Positions 8,053 to 17,021 of a DNA stretch of 64,000 nt are shown in pieces (the stretch's first letter is position 1; the number at the start of each line of letters is the position of its first letter). The stretch lies in assembly GCF_002087235.1 (NCBI RefSeq), contig NZ_MUIO01000019.1:88985-152984 (forward strand), written 5' to 3'. This DNA comes from Pseudomonas floridensis (GTDB lineage: Bacteria > Pseudomonadota > Gammaproteobacteria > Pseudomonadales > Pseudomonadaceae). The notes below the pieces were generated by a model. That model did not search any database, was not told the DNA's origin, and saw only the letters and a list, made by a program, of their open reading frames with translations. Position numbers and translations under genes: made by a program.

Positions 8053-10428
8053 TTGGTAGAGTACGTAGTTTCCCTCGATAAGCTCGGCGTCCATGATGTG
8101 GAGCACGTGGGAGGCAAGAACGCATCCCTCGGCGAAATGATCAGCAACCTCGCAGGCGCTGGTGTTTCCGTGCCCGGCGGTTTCGCGACTACGGCCCAGG
8201 CCTACCGTGATTTCCTCGAGCTCAGCGGTCTGAACGATCAGATCCACGCAGCTCTGGATGCTCTTGATGTCGACGACGTCAACGCTCTGGCCCGTACCGG
8301 CGCGCAGATTCGTCAGTGGATCATGGAAGCCGAATTCCCCGAGCAGCTCAACGCCGAGATTCGCACCGCGTTCGCCACCCTGTCGGCGGGCAACCCGAAT
8401 CTTGCGGTTGCCGTGCGTTCCTCCGCCACCGCCGAAGACTTGCCTGACGCCTCCTTTGCAGGCCAGCAGGAGACGTTCCTGAACATCCGTGGCGTCGAGA
8501 ACGTGATTCGCGCCGCCAAGGAAGTGTTCGCCTCGCTGTTCAATGACCGCGCTATTTCCTACCGCGTACACCAGGGCTTCGACCACAAGCTGGTGGCACT
8601 TTCCGCTGGCGTGCAGCGCATGGTGCGTTCCGAAACCGGTACGGCGGGTGTGATGTTCACCCTGGATACCGAATCCGGTTTCCGTGACGTGGTGTTCATC
8701 ACCGGTGCCTATGGTCTGGGTGAAACGGTGGTGCAGGGTGCGGTCAACCCTGATGAATTCTACGTGCACAAAGACACCCTGGCCGCTGGCCGCCCCGCGA
8801 TTTTGCGTCGCAACCTGGGCAGCAAGGCCATCAAGATGATCTACGGCGACGAGGCCAAGGCCGGTCGCTCGGTCAAGGTGATCGATGTCGAGCCCGCCGA
8901 CCGTGCGCGTTTCTGCCTGACCGACGCCGAAGTGTCCGAGCTGGCCAAACAGGCGATGATCATCGAAAAGCACTACAAGTGCCCGATGGACATCGAATGG
9001 GCCAAGGACGGGGACGACGGCAAGCTTTACATCGTTCAGGCGCGTCCTGAAACCGTGAAGAGCCGCGCATCGGCCAATGTCATGGAACGCTACCTGCTCA
9101 AGGAAACCGGCAAGGTGCTGGTCGAAGGCCGTGCCATTGGGCAGCGCATCGGCGCGGGCAAGGTGCGGATCATCAAGGACGTTTCCGAGATGGACAAGGT
9201 CCAGGCGGGTGATGTGCTGGTCTCCGACATGACCGACCCGGACTGGGAACCGGTGATGAAGCGCGCAAGTGCCATCGTCACCAACCGTGGCGGCCGTACC
9301 TGCCACGCGGCAATCATCGCTCGCGAGCTGGGCATTCCCGCCGTGGTCGGTTGCGGCAACGCCACCCAGTTGCTGCAGGACGGGCAGGGCGTGACAGTGT
9401 CCTGCGCCGAAGGCGACACCGGTTACATCTTCGAAGGCGAACTGGGCTTCGACATCAAGACCAACTCGGTCGATGCCATGCCTGAGCTGCCGTTCAAGAT
9501 CATGATGAACGTCGGCAACCCCGACCGTGCATTCGATTTCGCCCAGTTGCCCAACGCCGGTGTGGGGCTTGCGCGTCTGGAATTCATCATCAACCGCATG
9601 ATCGGCGTACACCCCAAGGCACTGCTCAATTACTCGCTGCTGCCACCGGAAATCAAGGACAGCGTCGACAAGCGTATTGCAGGCTACGACGACCCGGTCG
9701 GTTTCTACGTCGAGAAGCTGGTCGAGGGCATCAGCACCCTGGCCGCCGCATTTACGCCGAAGAAGGTCATCGTGCGTTTGTCGGACTTCAAGTCCAACGA
9801 GTACGCCAACCTGATCGGCGGCAAGCTCTACGAACCGGAAGAAGAGAACCCGATGCTGGGCTTCCGCGGTGCGTCGCGCTATATCAGCGAGAACTTCCGC
9901 GACTGCTTCGAGCTGGAATGCCGCGCCCTCAAGCGTGTGCGTGAAGACATGGGCCTGACCAACGTCGAAATCATGGTGCCGTTCGTGCGCACTCTGGGTG
10001 AAGCGAACCAGGTCATCGACCTGCTGGCGGCCAATGGTCTGAAGCGCGGCGAGAACGGTCTGCGCATCATCATGATGTGTGAACTGCCGTCCAACGCGAT
10101 CCTGGCCGAAGAGTTCCTCGAGTATTTCGACGGGTTCTCCATCGGCTCCAACGACCTGACTCAGCTGACACTGGGGCTGGATCGTGATTCCGGCGTCATC
10201 GCGCACCTGTTCGACGAGCGCAATCCGGCGGTCAAGAAGCTGCTGTCCAATGCCATTCAGGCGTGCAACAAGGCTGGCAAGTACATCGGCATCTGCGGTC
10301 AGGGCCCGTCCGATCACCCGGATCTGGCGCGCTGGCTGATGGATCAGGGTATCGAGAGTGTGTCGCTCAACCCCGATTCGGTTCTGGAAACCTGGTTCTT
10401 CCTTGCCGAAGCGCAGTCTCCAGTGTGA
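8053..10428 (+). CDS. ppsA: Phosphoenolpyruvate synthase
   Basis: 791 aa from the TTG at 8053, which has GGAGAG about 7 bases upstream and gives the N-terminus [29 protein letters not shown]; in-frame starts further upstream would add 48 atypical residues. It converts pyruvate, ATP and water to PEP, AMP and Pi in gluconeogenesis. Domains in order: N-terminal ATP-binding PPDK domain (about 15-350), swivelling phosphohistidine domain with GGRTCHAAI (His418), and C-terminal PEP/pyruvate TIM barrel ending near [12 protein letters not shown]. Divergent from ppsR and followed by a strong terminator. Confidence 0.96.
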   Translation: MVEYVVSLDKLGVHDVEHVGGKNASLGEMISNLAGAGVSVPGGFATTAQAYRDFLELSGLNDQIHAALDALDVDDVNALARTGAQIRQWIMEAEFPEQLNAEIRTAFATLSAGNPNLAVAVRSSATAEDLPDASFAGQQETFLNIRGVENVIRAAKEVFASLFNDRAISYRVHQGFDHKLVALSAGVQRMVRSETGTAGVMFTLDTESGFRDVVFITGAYGLGETVVQGAVNPDEFYVHKDTLAAGRPAILRRNLGSKAIKMIYGDEAKAGRSVKVIDVEPADRARFCLTDAEVSELAKQAMIIEKHYKCPMDIEWAKDGDDGKLYIVQARPETVKSRASANVMERYLLKETGKVLVEGRAIGQRIGAGKVRIIKDVSEMDKVQAGDVLVSDMTDPDWEPVMKRASAIVTNRGGRTCHAAIIARELGIPAVVGCGNATQLLQDGQGVTVSCAEGDTGYIFEGELGFDIKTNSVDAMPELPFKIMMNVGNPDRAFDFAQLPNAGVGLARLEFIINRMIGVHPKALLNYSLLPPEIKDSVDKRIAGYDDPVGFYVEKLVEGISTLAAAFTPKKVIVRLSDFKSNEYANLIGGKLYEPEEENPMLGFRGASRYISENFRDCFELECRALKRVREDMGLTNVEIMVPFVRTLGEANQVIDLLAANGLKRGENGLRIIMMCELPSNAILAEEFLEYFDGFSIGSNDLTQLTLGLDRDSGVIAHLFDERNPAVKKLLSNAIQACNKAGKYIGICGQGPSDHPDLARWLMDQGIESVSLNPDSVLETWFFLAEAQSPV

Positions 10429-10480
10429 TGTGACGCGGTAATCACCTGAGCCGTCCTCTGGTTCGGGTTTTTCAACGAAA

Positions 10481-10508
10481 GGCGGTTTTCTCGGAAACCG
10501 CCTTTTTT
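10481..10508 (+). terminator. Intrinsic terminator of ppsA
   Basis: Perfect 8-bp stem ggcggttt/aaaccgcc with a 6-base loop followed by six T residues, about 50 bases after the ppsA stop. Confidence 0.9.
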
Positions 10509-10596
10509 ATGCGACGCCTTCAGGGCTCCCGTAAGCGCAGTTTCATTCAGTCTGTCAGAGGCGAGCCGATGCCTTTGAATTTCCGAAAAGAGCAAT

Positions 10597-11586
10597 ATGC
10601 AAAGCAGCAGCCATTTATTTCCCGTTGCCTTGATCAGTGCCGAGCGTCGTGGTGATCTGGTCGAGGACGTTTACCGCCTCAAGCCTGCCAACAGCCCTGA
10701 TCCGAGCGTCGAGCTGGCCGTGACCCGGCTGGGGCTGGTCGATCAGCCGTCGGGGCGCGGCGTGCCGGTCATCCTGTTGCATGGCAGTTTTTCCAATCGC
10801 CGGTTCTGGTACTCACCCAAAGGCATCGGCCTGGGACCCTTGCTGGCGCGCGCCGGTTATGACGTGTGGATCCCCGAGATGCGCGGGCACGGATTGTCGG
10901 CGCGTAATCAGAATTATCGCGCCAATTGCGTGGCCGACTATGCGCGCTACGACTTGCCCGTCATCGCGGCATTCGTACAGGAGCAGAGCGGGCAATTGCC
11001 GCACTGGATCGGGCATTCACTGGGCGGCACCACACTGGCCGCGGCACTGGGCGGGGAATACCTGGGCGTCGAGAGCGCGGCATCGGTTGCCCTGTTTGGC
11101 AGTCAGGTCAGCCGGACCTACTGGCCGCTGAAAATCCCGCCACTGCAGTGGTCCGGTCGCTTGTTACTGAAACGTTTCGAGCACGTGTCCGGGCCACGCT
11201 TCAAGCGCGGTCCGGAAGACGAGCCGATGGGTGTGCTGCTGGAAAGCATGCGCTGGCATGGCCTGTTCGGCCGTTTCGGTGATCGTCACGGCGACTGGTG
11301 GGCCGGTTTGAAGGACGTTCAGGTGCCGGTTCTGGCGGTGGCTGCCGTCGGCGATCATCAGGATCCGGTCTGGGCCTGCCGCATGCTGTTCGATCAGATC
11401 GGTTCGCCGCACAAGCAGTTCCTCTGTCTGGGGCGTGAACACGGGTTCAATGAAGACTTCGGGCACGTGCAGATGCTGGTCAGCAAAGGCGCCCAGCAGC
11501 AGGTCTGGCCGCGAGTGATCGATTGGCTGCGCGAACGGTCTGTTCCTGAACAGGCGGCAGAGTTTAAGGTGGCGGTGGGCAATTAA
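10597..11586 (+). CDS. Alpha/beta-fold hydrolase
   Basis: 329 aa. The oxyanion-hole region reads VILLHGSF (about 58-65) and the nucleophile elbow reads GHSLGG (serine near 144). The late GREHGFNEDFGH segment should supply the catalytic histidine. No signal peptide is evident, so it is probably cytoplasmic. A hydrolase between ppsA and rraA is conserved in Pseudomonas. The substrate cannot be told from the sequence; ester or lipid hydrolysis is only the general family activity. Confidence 0.85.
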   Translation: MQSSSHLFPVALISAERRGDLVEDVYRLKPANSPDPSVELAVTRLGLVDQPSGRGVPVILLHGSFSNRRFWYSPKGIGLGPLLARAGYDVWIPEMRGHGLSARNQNYRANCVADYARYDLPVIAAFVQEQSGQLPHWIGHSLGGTTLAAALGGEYLGVESAASVALFGSQVSRTYWPLKIPPLQWSGRLLLKRFEHVSGPRFKRGPEDEPMGVLLESMRWHGLFGRFGDRHGDWWAGLKDVQVPVLAVAAVGDHQDPVWACRMLFDQIGSPHKQFLCLGREHGFNEDFGHVQMLVSKGAQQQVWPRVIDWLRERSVPEQAAEFKVAVGN

Positions 11587-11687
11587 CGCTTAAAGTCACT
11601 ATGCTGCCCGTGAAATCGGAGTCCGGCCGGTCTGGCCTGACTGCGTATTATTCGTGAGCCCATGCCTCGACGACAGGAGTTGACCTC

Positions 11688-12176
11688 ATGCACTACCTCA
11701 CCCCCGATCTGTGCGACGCCTATCCGGACCTGGTGCAGGCTGTAGAGCCCATGTTCAGCAACTTTGGCGGACGCGATTCCTTTGGTGGACAGATCGTCAC
11801 CCTCAAGTGTTTCGAAGACAACTCGCTGGTCAGAGATCAAGTGGCACTCGACGGCAAGGGCAAGGTGCTGGTGGTCGATGGCGGCGGCTCGCTGCGTTGC
11901 GCGTTGCTGGGGGATTTGCTGGCGGAGAAAGCGGCGAAGAACGGCTGGGAAGGTCTGTTGATCTACGGTTGCATACGCGACGTGGACATGATCGCCCAGA
12001 CCGATCTGGGCGTGCAGGCACTGGCCAGCCATCCCCGGAAAACCGAGAAGCGTGGCATCGGCGATCTGAATGTGCCGGTCACCTTCGGCGGCGTGACGTT
12101 CAGACCGGGGGACTATCTCTACGCCGACAACAACGGCGTCATCATTTCTCCTTCTCCCCTGACCATGCCGGAATAA
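11688..12176 (+). CDS. rraA: RraA family protein (RNase E activity regulator / 4-hydroxy-4-methyl-2-oxoglutarate aldolase fold)
   Basis: 162 aa, a typical RraA length. Family motifs are the N-terminal [14 protein letters not shown], the central [16 protein letters not shown] and YGCIRD. RraA binds RNase E and inhibits RNA decay in E. coli; related proteins with the same fold are aldolases, and sequence alone does not fully separate the two. CAGGAG lies 8-9 bases before the ATG. The gene ends 11 bases before cmaX, suggesting co-transcription. Confidence 0.9.
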   Translation: MHYLTPDLCDAYPDLVQAVEPMFSNFGGRDSFGGQIVTLKCFEDNSLVRDQVALDGKGKVLVVDGGGSLRCALLGDLLAEKAAKNGWEGLLIYGCIRDVDMIAQTDLGVQALASHPRKTEKRGIGDLNVPVTFGGVTFRPGDYLYADNNGVIISPSPLTMPE

Positions 12177-12187
12177 GCGAAGTCTCA

Positions 12188-13183
12188 ATGTTCGATGAAG
12201 CAAACGCGCAGTGGGGGCTGGTTCACGCCCTCGTATTGGACGGCAAGGGTGGAGCGCGTTTCATTGCTCGAACCGAACTTCAGGACCTCCAGCTGCAGCC
12301 GCAGGAAAGCCTGTGGCTGCACTGGGATCGCAGTCACCCGCAGACTCACACATGGCTGCGCACCGGCAGTGGGTTGAGCGAGTTCGCCTGCGACCTGCTG
12401 CTCGAAGAGAATACCCGGCCGCGCCTGCTGCCGTTACCCGATCAGGAACTGCTGCTGTTTTTGCGCGGGGTCAACCTCAATCCCGGTGCAGAGCCGGAAG
12501 ACATGGTATCGGTGCGGATTTTTGCCGCGGCTCAGCGAGTGATTTCGCTGCGGCTGCGCCCGCTGCGGGCGACCGAAGAGTTGATCGAACTGCTTGGTCA
12601 GTCCAAAGGCCCGAAAACGGCCTCGGAGCTGATTCTCTATCTGGCCCAATACCTGACTGACAAGGTTCAGGACCTGGTCGGCGAATTGACCGAATCGGTC
12701 GACGGGGAAGAAGAAAATACCGATGCCGACGAACGGTACACCCCCGATCATGGCAAATTGCTGCATATTCGTCGCCGAGCCGCAGGGCTGAGACGCTTTC
12801 TCGGCCCGCAGCGTGATATCTATGGGCAGCTCTCGCGTATCAAACTGTCATGGTTCGATGACGAGGATGCCGATTACTGGAACGAGTTGAACAACAGCCT
12901 CACGCGTTACCTCGAGGAACTGGAGCTGACCCGCGAGCGCGTCGGGCTATTGCTCGAGTCTGAGGACCGGCGTCTGCGCGAACACATTAATCGCACCATG
13001 TACCGGTTCGGGATCATCACCGGGATTTTCCTGCCCATGAGCTTTCTGACCGGGTTGCTGGGTATCAATGTCGGCGGCATTCCGGGTGCTGAAAACCCGT
13101 ACGGTTTTCTTGCCGCCTGCGGGCTGATCGTAGCGGTGGCGGCGGGGCAATGGTGGTTGTTCAGACGATTGCGTTGGGTATAA
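12188..13183 (+). CDS. cmaX: CorA/ZntB-type divalent cation transporter (CmaX)
   Basis: 331 aa. A soluble N-terminal domain and a charged coiled helix precede two C-terminal transmembrane helices. The pore-entry motif is GIN (LLGINVGGIPG), as in ZntB transporters, rather than the GMN of classical CorA. It sits in the inner membrane and should move Zn2+ or another divalent cation. The ATG at 12188 was chosen because a longer in-frame extension upstream overlaps rraA in a non-conserved frame. Its place just before crfX-cmpX-sigX matches cmaX of P. aeruginosa. Confidence 0.88.
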   Translation: MFDEANAQWGLVHALVLDGKGGARFIARTELQDLQLQPQESLWLHWDRSHPQTHTWLRTGSGLSEFACDLLLEENTRPRLLPLPDQELLLFLRGVNLNPGAEPEDMVSVRIFAAAQRVISLRLRPLRATEELIELLGQSKGPKTASELILYLAQYLTDKVQDLVGELTESVDGEEENTDADERYTPDHGKLLHIRRRAAGLRRFLGPQRDIYGQLSRIKLSWFDDEDADYWNELNNSLTRYLEELELTRERVGLLLESEDRRLREHINRTMYRFGIITGIFLPMSFLTGLLGINVGGIPGAENPYGFLAACGLIVAVAAGQWWLFRRLRWV

Positions 13184-13271
13184 GGCTTATTACTTATATG
13201 TTTTTTCATGAAGCCTGTGTGACTTGCCCGGGATGCGTCACGTCTTTGACTGACATTGCGTGAGGTGCCTG

Positions 13272-13520
13272 ATGCACGATCCGTTCGAAGAATCTTTACG
13301 TGACATGCTTAAATCGTCATCCTCCAGCCGGGATGACGACGCATGTCTGGGGCGAGTCCTGAAAACCGCCAACCGCCAGGTCGGTGCCGGTGTGTTGTTC
13401 GGGCTGCTGGGCCGTTGGTCCGAGGCGATGATGATCGCGCTCAACAACGGTTCCGCCCATGTCGCTCCCGTTTCCCGTCGCACCAGACCTGGTGCCCGTT
13501 CTACCGATAAGGCTGATTGA
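13272..13520 (+). CDS. crfX: CrfX family small protein
   Basis: 82 aa, beginning MHDPFEESLRDMLK with GAGGTG 6 bases before the ATG at 13272. It has a serine-rich segment (SSSSS) and a moderately hydrophobic centre (VGAGVLFGLLGRW) but no clear signal peptide. It lies two bases before the cmpX ATG in the conserved cmaX-crfX-cmpX-sigX-oprF order, which is the basis for the name. The molecular function is not established. Confidence 0.8.
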   Translation: MHDPFEESLRDMLKSSSSSRDDDACLGRVLKTANRQVGAGVLFGLLGRWSEAMMIALNNGSAHVAPVSRRTRPGARSTDKAD

Positions 13521-13522
13521 GC

Positions 13523-14347
13523 ATGGAATTGAACCTCTGGACGCAGAGTCTTCTTGCTGCAATGACTGCATTGTGGACCAAAGTCGCAAACTTCATCCCT
13601 AACCTGTTTGGTGCCCTCGTCGTTGTGGTGCTGGGTTTTGCGGTAGCCAAACTACTCGATGCACTGCTGTCCAAATTGCTCGCCAAGCTGGGCCTCGATC
13701 GCCTGGTGGGCGGCACCGGCCTGACCAAGATCATGGGGCGCGCCGGCGTCAAGGTGCCGATCTCGACGCTGATCGGCAGGATCGTCTACTGGTTCGTGCT
13801 GTTGATCTTTCTGGTGTCTGCCGCCGAGTCTCTGGGCCTGCAACGCGTATCGGCAACCCTCGACATGCTGGCCCTGTACCTGCCGAAAGTGTTCGGCGCG
13901 GCGCTGGTGCTGCTGGTGGGTGTGCTGCTGGCGCAACTGGTCAACGGACTGGTGCGCGGCGCTGCCGAAGGTGTCGGCATCGATTACTCCGCAGGCCTTG
14001 GGCGAATCGCTCAGGGACTGGTCATCATCATCAGCATTTCGGTCGCGATCAGCCAGTTGGAGGTCAAGACCGACCTGCTGAACCACGTTATCGTGATCGC
14101 ATTGCTTACCGTTGGTCTGGCCGTTGCCCTGGCGTTAGGGCTGGGCAGTCGCGAAATCGCGGGTCAGATCATCGCTGGAATTTATGTGCGTGAGCTCTAT
14201 CAGGTAGGCCAGCAGGTGCAGATAGGCGACACCGAGGGCCAGATAGAAGAAATCGGTACGGTCAAGACGACCCTGCTGACAGATGAGGGCGAGCTGGTGT
14301 CTTTTTCGAACCGCATCCTCCTCGATCAGAGAGTAAGCAGCCGTTAA
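13523..14347 (+). CDS. cmpX: Small-conductance mechanosensitive channel-like membrane protein (CmpX)
   Basis: 274 aa from the ATG at 13523; a TTG at 13517 would overlap the crfX stop. There are at least five hydrophobic helices (for example VVVVLGFAVAKLL and VVLLIFLVSAAESLGL) with the double TM_helix/MscS-like layout, then a short beta domain (VGQQVQIGDTEGQIEEIG) like the MscS middle domain. It should be an inner-membrane channel-like protein. CmpX in pseudomonads is linked to membrane stress and to expression of the adjacent sigX; the order here is the same. Confidence 0.88.
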   Translation: MELNLWTQSLLAAMTALWTKVANFIPNLFGALVVVVLGFAVAKLLDALLSKLLAKLGLDRLVGGTGLTKIMGRAGVKVPISTLIGRIVYWFVLLIFLVSAAESLGLQRVSATLDMLALYLPKVFGAALVLLVGVLLAQLVNGLVRGAAEGVGIDYSAGLGRIAQGLVIIISISVAISQLEVKTDLLNHVIVIALLTVGLAVALALGLGSREIAGQIIAGIYVRELYQVGQQVQIGDTEGQIEEIGTVKTTLLTDEGELVSFSNRILLDQRVSSR

Positions 14348-14429
14348 GCGGCTAACCTGCTAATCTATGCCGCCAAGTTGCCGGAACAGGCCGTGGCGGA
14401 CATTGACCTGACTGTCGGCAAGATTCGTT

Positions 14430-15020
14430 TTGAATAAACCTCAACCGCTTTCAACGCGCTACGATCCACGCGAGCTCACAGATGAGGAGCTGGTTGCGCG
14501 CGCCCATGGTGAGCTGTTCAATGTGACCCGGGCGTACGAAGAATTGATGCGTCGCTACCAACGAACACTTTTTAACGTCTGTGCACGTTATTTGGGGAAC
14601 GATCGCGACGCTGACGATGTCTGTCAGGAGGTGATGCTTAAGGTGTTGTATGGCTTGAAGAATTTCGAAGGAAAATCGAAATTCAAGACCTGGCTCTACA
14701 GCATCACTTACAACGAGTGCATCACTCAATACAGGAAGGAACGGCGTAAGCGTCGCTTGATGGACGCTTTGAGTCTGGATCCGCTCGAGGAAGCGTCGGA
14801 AGAAAAGACGCCAAAACCTGAGGAGCGGGGCGGTCTCGATCGCTGGCTTGTGCATGTGAACCCGATCGATCGGGAGATTCTGGTGCTGCGATTTGTCGCA
14901 GAGCTTGAATTTCAGGAGATTGCAGACATTATGCACATGGGCTTGAGCGCAACGAAAATGCGCTACAAGCGGGCGCTTGATAAACTACGCGAGAAATTTG
15001 CTGGTATCGCCGAAACTTAA
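14430..15020 (+). CDS. sigX: ECF sigma factor SigX
   Basis: 196 aa, starting at the TTG at 14430 (MNKPQPLSTRYDPREL), the conserved SigX N-terminus. Region 2 (YQRTLFNVCARYLGNDRDADDVCQEV...FKTWLYSI) and region 4 (PIDREILVLRF...FQEIADIMHMGLSATKMRYKRAL) of an ECF sigma-70 factor are both visible. SigX directs transcription of oprF and of fatty-acid and membrane genes in Pseudomonas. No anti-sigma gene is adjacent, as expected for SigX; cmpX lies upstream and oprF downstream. Confidence 0.95.
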   Translation: MNKPQPLSTRYDPRELTDEELVARAHGELFNVTRAYEELMRRYQRTLFNVCARYLGNDRDADDVCQEVMLKVLYGLKNFEGKSKFKTWLYSITYNECITQYRKERRKRRLMDALSLDPLEEASEEKTPKPEERGGLDRWLVHVNPIDREILVLRFVAELEFQEIADIMHMGLSATKMRYKRALDKLREKFAGIAET

Positions 15021-15127
15021 CGGCGAGCAAATATCTCTAACGAACTGGCAAGGTCTGGTAGACTTGCCGACGAGTTGTCCCCAGTTATGTGGGACTGCTT
15101 TACAATCACCAGATGGGGATTTAACGG
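15021..15127 (+). promoter_or_regulatory. sigX-oprF intergenic region with hairpin
   Basis: This 107-base gap should hold the SigX-dependent and vegetative oprF promoters known in pseudomonads; I could not assign -35/-10 boxes with confidence. An inverted repeat ggcaag...cttgcc (15047-15068) forms a hairpin soon after the sigX stop but has no T tract, so it may be a transcript-processing or partial stop site. GGGGAT precedes the oprF ATG. Confidence 0.5.
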
Positions 15128-16162
15128 ATGAAACTGAAAAACACCTTGGGCTTGGCCATTGGTACTATTGTTGCCGCAACTTCTTTCGGCGCTCTGGCAC
15201 AAGGCCAAGGCGCGGTCGAAATCGAAGGCTTCGCCAAGAAAGAATATTACGATAGCGATCGTAACTTCAAAAACGACGGCAACCTGTTCGGCGGCTCCGT
15301 TGGCTACTTCCTGACCGACGACGTTGAATTGCGTCTGGGCTACGACGAAGTTCACAACGTTCGTAGCGACAGCGGCAAGAACATCAAGGGCGCCAACACT
15401 GCCCTGGACGCTCTGTACCACTTCAACAACCCGGGCGACATGCTGCGTCCTTACCTGTCTGCCGGTTTCTCTGACCAGAGCATTGGCCAGGACGCCCGCA
15501 ACGGCCGTGACGGCTCCACCTTCGCCAACATCGGCGGCGGCGCGAAGCTGTACTTCACTGAAAACTTCTACGCCCGTGCAGGCGTTGAAGCTCAGTACAA
15601 CATCGACCAAGGCAACACCGAGTGGGCGCCTAGCGTCGGTATCGGCGTTAACTTCGGTGGCGGCAGCAAGAAAGTTGAAGCAGCACCTGCTCCAGTAGCT
15701 GAAGTGTGCTCCGACAGCGACAACGATGGCGTTTGCGACAACGTTGACAAGTGCCCAGACACCCCTGCAAACGTAACTGTTGACGCTGATGGCTGCCCAG
15801 CCGTTGCTGAAGTTGTCCGCGTTGAGCTGGACGTGAAGTTCGATTTCGACAAATCCGTAGTCAAGCCTAGCAGCTACGGCGACATCAAGAACCTCGCTGA
15901 CTTCATGCAGCAGTACCCACAGACCACCACCACTGTTGAAGGTCACACTGACTCCGTCGGTCCTGACGCTTACAACCAGAAGCTGTCCGAGCGTCGTGCA
16001 AACGCCGTTAAGCAGGTCCTGGTCAACCAGTACGGCGTTGGCGCTAGCCGCGTAAACTCGGTTGGTTACGGCGAATCCCGTCCAGTTGCTGACAACGCAA
16101 CTGAGTCTGGCCGCGCAGTTAACCGTCGCGTAGAAGCAGAAGTAGAAGCTCAAGCTAAGTAA
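15128..16162 (+). CDS. oprF: Major outer membrane porin OprF
   Basis: 344 aa. The signal peptide MKLKNTLGLAIGTIVAATSFGALA is cut before QGQG. Residues about 25-180 form an OmpA-like 8-strand beta barrel. A linker follows with the cysteine/aspartate-rich segment CSDSDNDGVCDNVDKCPDTP (thrombospondin type 3-like), then a C-terminal OmpA peptidoglycan-binding domain (FDFDKS...TVEGHTDSVG...NRRVEAEV). It is a general porin and structural link to peptidoglycan. It follows sigX, its known activator, and ends at a strong terminator. Confidence 0.98.
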   Translation: MKLKNTLGLAIGTIVAATSFGALAQGQGAVEIEGFAKKEYYDSDRNFKNDGNLFGGSVGYFLTDDVELRLGYDEVHNVRSDSGKNIKGANTALDALYHFNNPGDMLRPYLSAGFSDQSIGQDARNGRDGSTFANIGGGAKLYFTENFYARAGVEAQYNIDQGNTEWAPSVGIGVNFGGGSKKVEAAPAPVAEVCSDSDNDGVCDNVDKCPDTPANVTVDADGCPAVAEVVRVELDVKFDFDKSVVKPSSYGDIKNLADFMQQYPQTTTTVEGHTDSVGPDAYNQKLSERRANAVKQVLVNQYGVGASRVNSVGYGESRPVADNATESGRAVNRRVEAEVEAQAK

Positions 16163-16180
16163 TTAGCCGCTTGTACTGAA

Positions 16181-16205
16181 AAGCCCGGCTCAGGCCGGGC
16201 TTTTC
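16181..16205. terminator. Bidirectional terminator between oprF and cobA
   Basis: The stem aagcccggc/gccgggctt with a 4-base loop is followed by TTCTTT. It lies 18 bases after oprF, and the convergent cobA ends 45 bases further on. The AA-start/TT-end symmetry lets it act in both directions. Confidence 0.85.
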
Positions 16206-16249
16206 TTTGCCTGCGATTTGATGGGCGTAGCGATAAGACGGACTGGATA

Positions 16250-17011
16250 TCAGCTCGCTTGACTGCGCACACCGTCCAGCAGGTCATGAGGCAGGGCAAC
16301 CTGGCCATACGCAGCCACTTCGCCAATGACCAGCACAGCGGGGCTTTTCAGTCCGAACGCCTGCGCGTCACGTTGCAGGGTCGCAAGGCTGCTGCGGCAT
16401 TCGCGCTGCCACGGTAACGAAGCGTTTTCGATCATCGCCACCGGCATGTTTTCGCTCATTCCACCGGCCAACAGGCTTTCGCGGATTTCCGGCAGTTTTG
16501 CGACGCCCATGTACACCACCAGTGTCGTGCCGCTCTGTGCCAGAGCCTGCCAGTTAAGGCTGCTGTCGTCCTGTGTGTGTGCGGTGACCAGCGTCACGCC
16601 ACGGCTGACGCCGCGCAGTGTCAGCGAGATACCGCACTGGGTCGCGCCAGCAAGACCTGCGGTGATGCCGTTGACCAGTTCCACGTTCACGCCATGGCCT
16701 TGCAGCCACTCGGCTTCCTCACCGCCACGACCGAAGATGCAGGGGTCGCCGCCCTTGAGTCGCACCACGCATTTGCCTTGTCGCACATAACGCAGCATCA
16801 GGCGATGAATGAAGGCTTGTGGCGTCGAGCGACAGCCGCCGCGCTTGCCCACCGCAATCACCCGTGCGGCCGGGCAATGTTCGAGCACGGCGGTATTGAC
16901 CAGATCGTCGATCAACACCACATCCGCTTCGCGCAAGGCACGTACCGCCTTGAGCGTCAACAGTTCGGGATCACCCGGGCCTGCGCCGACCAGCCAGACT
17001 TTTGCGCTCAT
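16250..17011 (-). CDS. cobA: Uroporphyrinogen-III C-methyltransferase (SUMT)
   Basis: 253 aa. It uses two SAM molecules to methylate uroporphyrinogen III to precorrin-2, the first committed step to siroheme and cobalamin. The tetrapyrrole methylase signatures VWLVGAGPGDPELLTLKA at the N-terminus and VVRLKGGDPCIFGRGGEE (about 84-101) are intact. It is a stand-alone SUMT, not a CysG fusion. It starts 10 bases after the nitrate reductase gene, so it is probably in that operon; siroheme is the cofactor of assimilatory nitrite reductase, which explains the linkage. Confidence 0.95.
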   Translation of the reverse strand: MSAKVWLVGAGPGDPELLTLKAVRALREADVVLIDDLVNTAVLEHCPAARVIAVGKRGGCRSTPQAFIHRLMLRYVRQGKCVVRLKGGDPCIFGRGGEEAEWLQGHGVNVELVNGITAGLAGATQCGISLTLRGVSRGVTLVTAHTQDDSSLNWQALAQSGTTLVVYMGVAKLPEIRESLLAGGMSENMPVAMIENASLPWQRECRSSLATLQRDAQAFGLKSPAVLVIGEVAAYGQVALPHDLLDGVRSQAS

Positions 17012-17021
17012 GCTGTGTTCC

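Noticed and set aside
7951..10317. Long open frame (788 codons) antisense to ppsA
   Set aside because: It mirrors the codon bias of ppsA on the opposite strand, has no ribosome site and has low-complexity, histidine- and valine-rich composition typical of GC-rich shadow frames.
14348..14437. In-frame continuation of cmpX after its stop codon up to the sigX start
   Set aside because: Thirty codons without a stop read plausibly as protein, but this is not improbable by chance at this GC content, and the cmpX end before the stop looks complete. No readthrough signal was seen.
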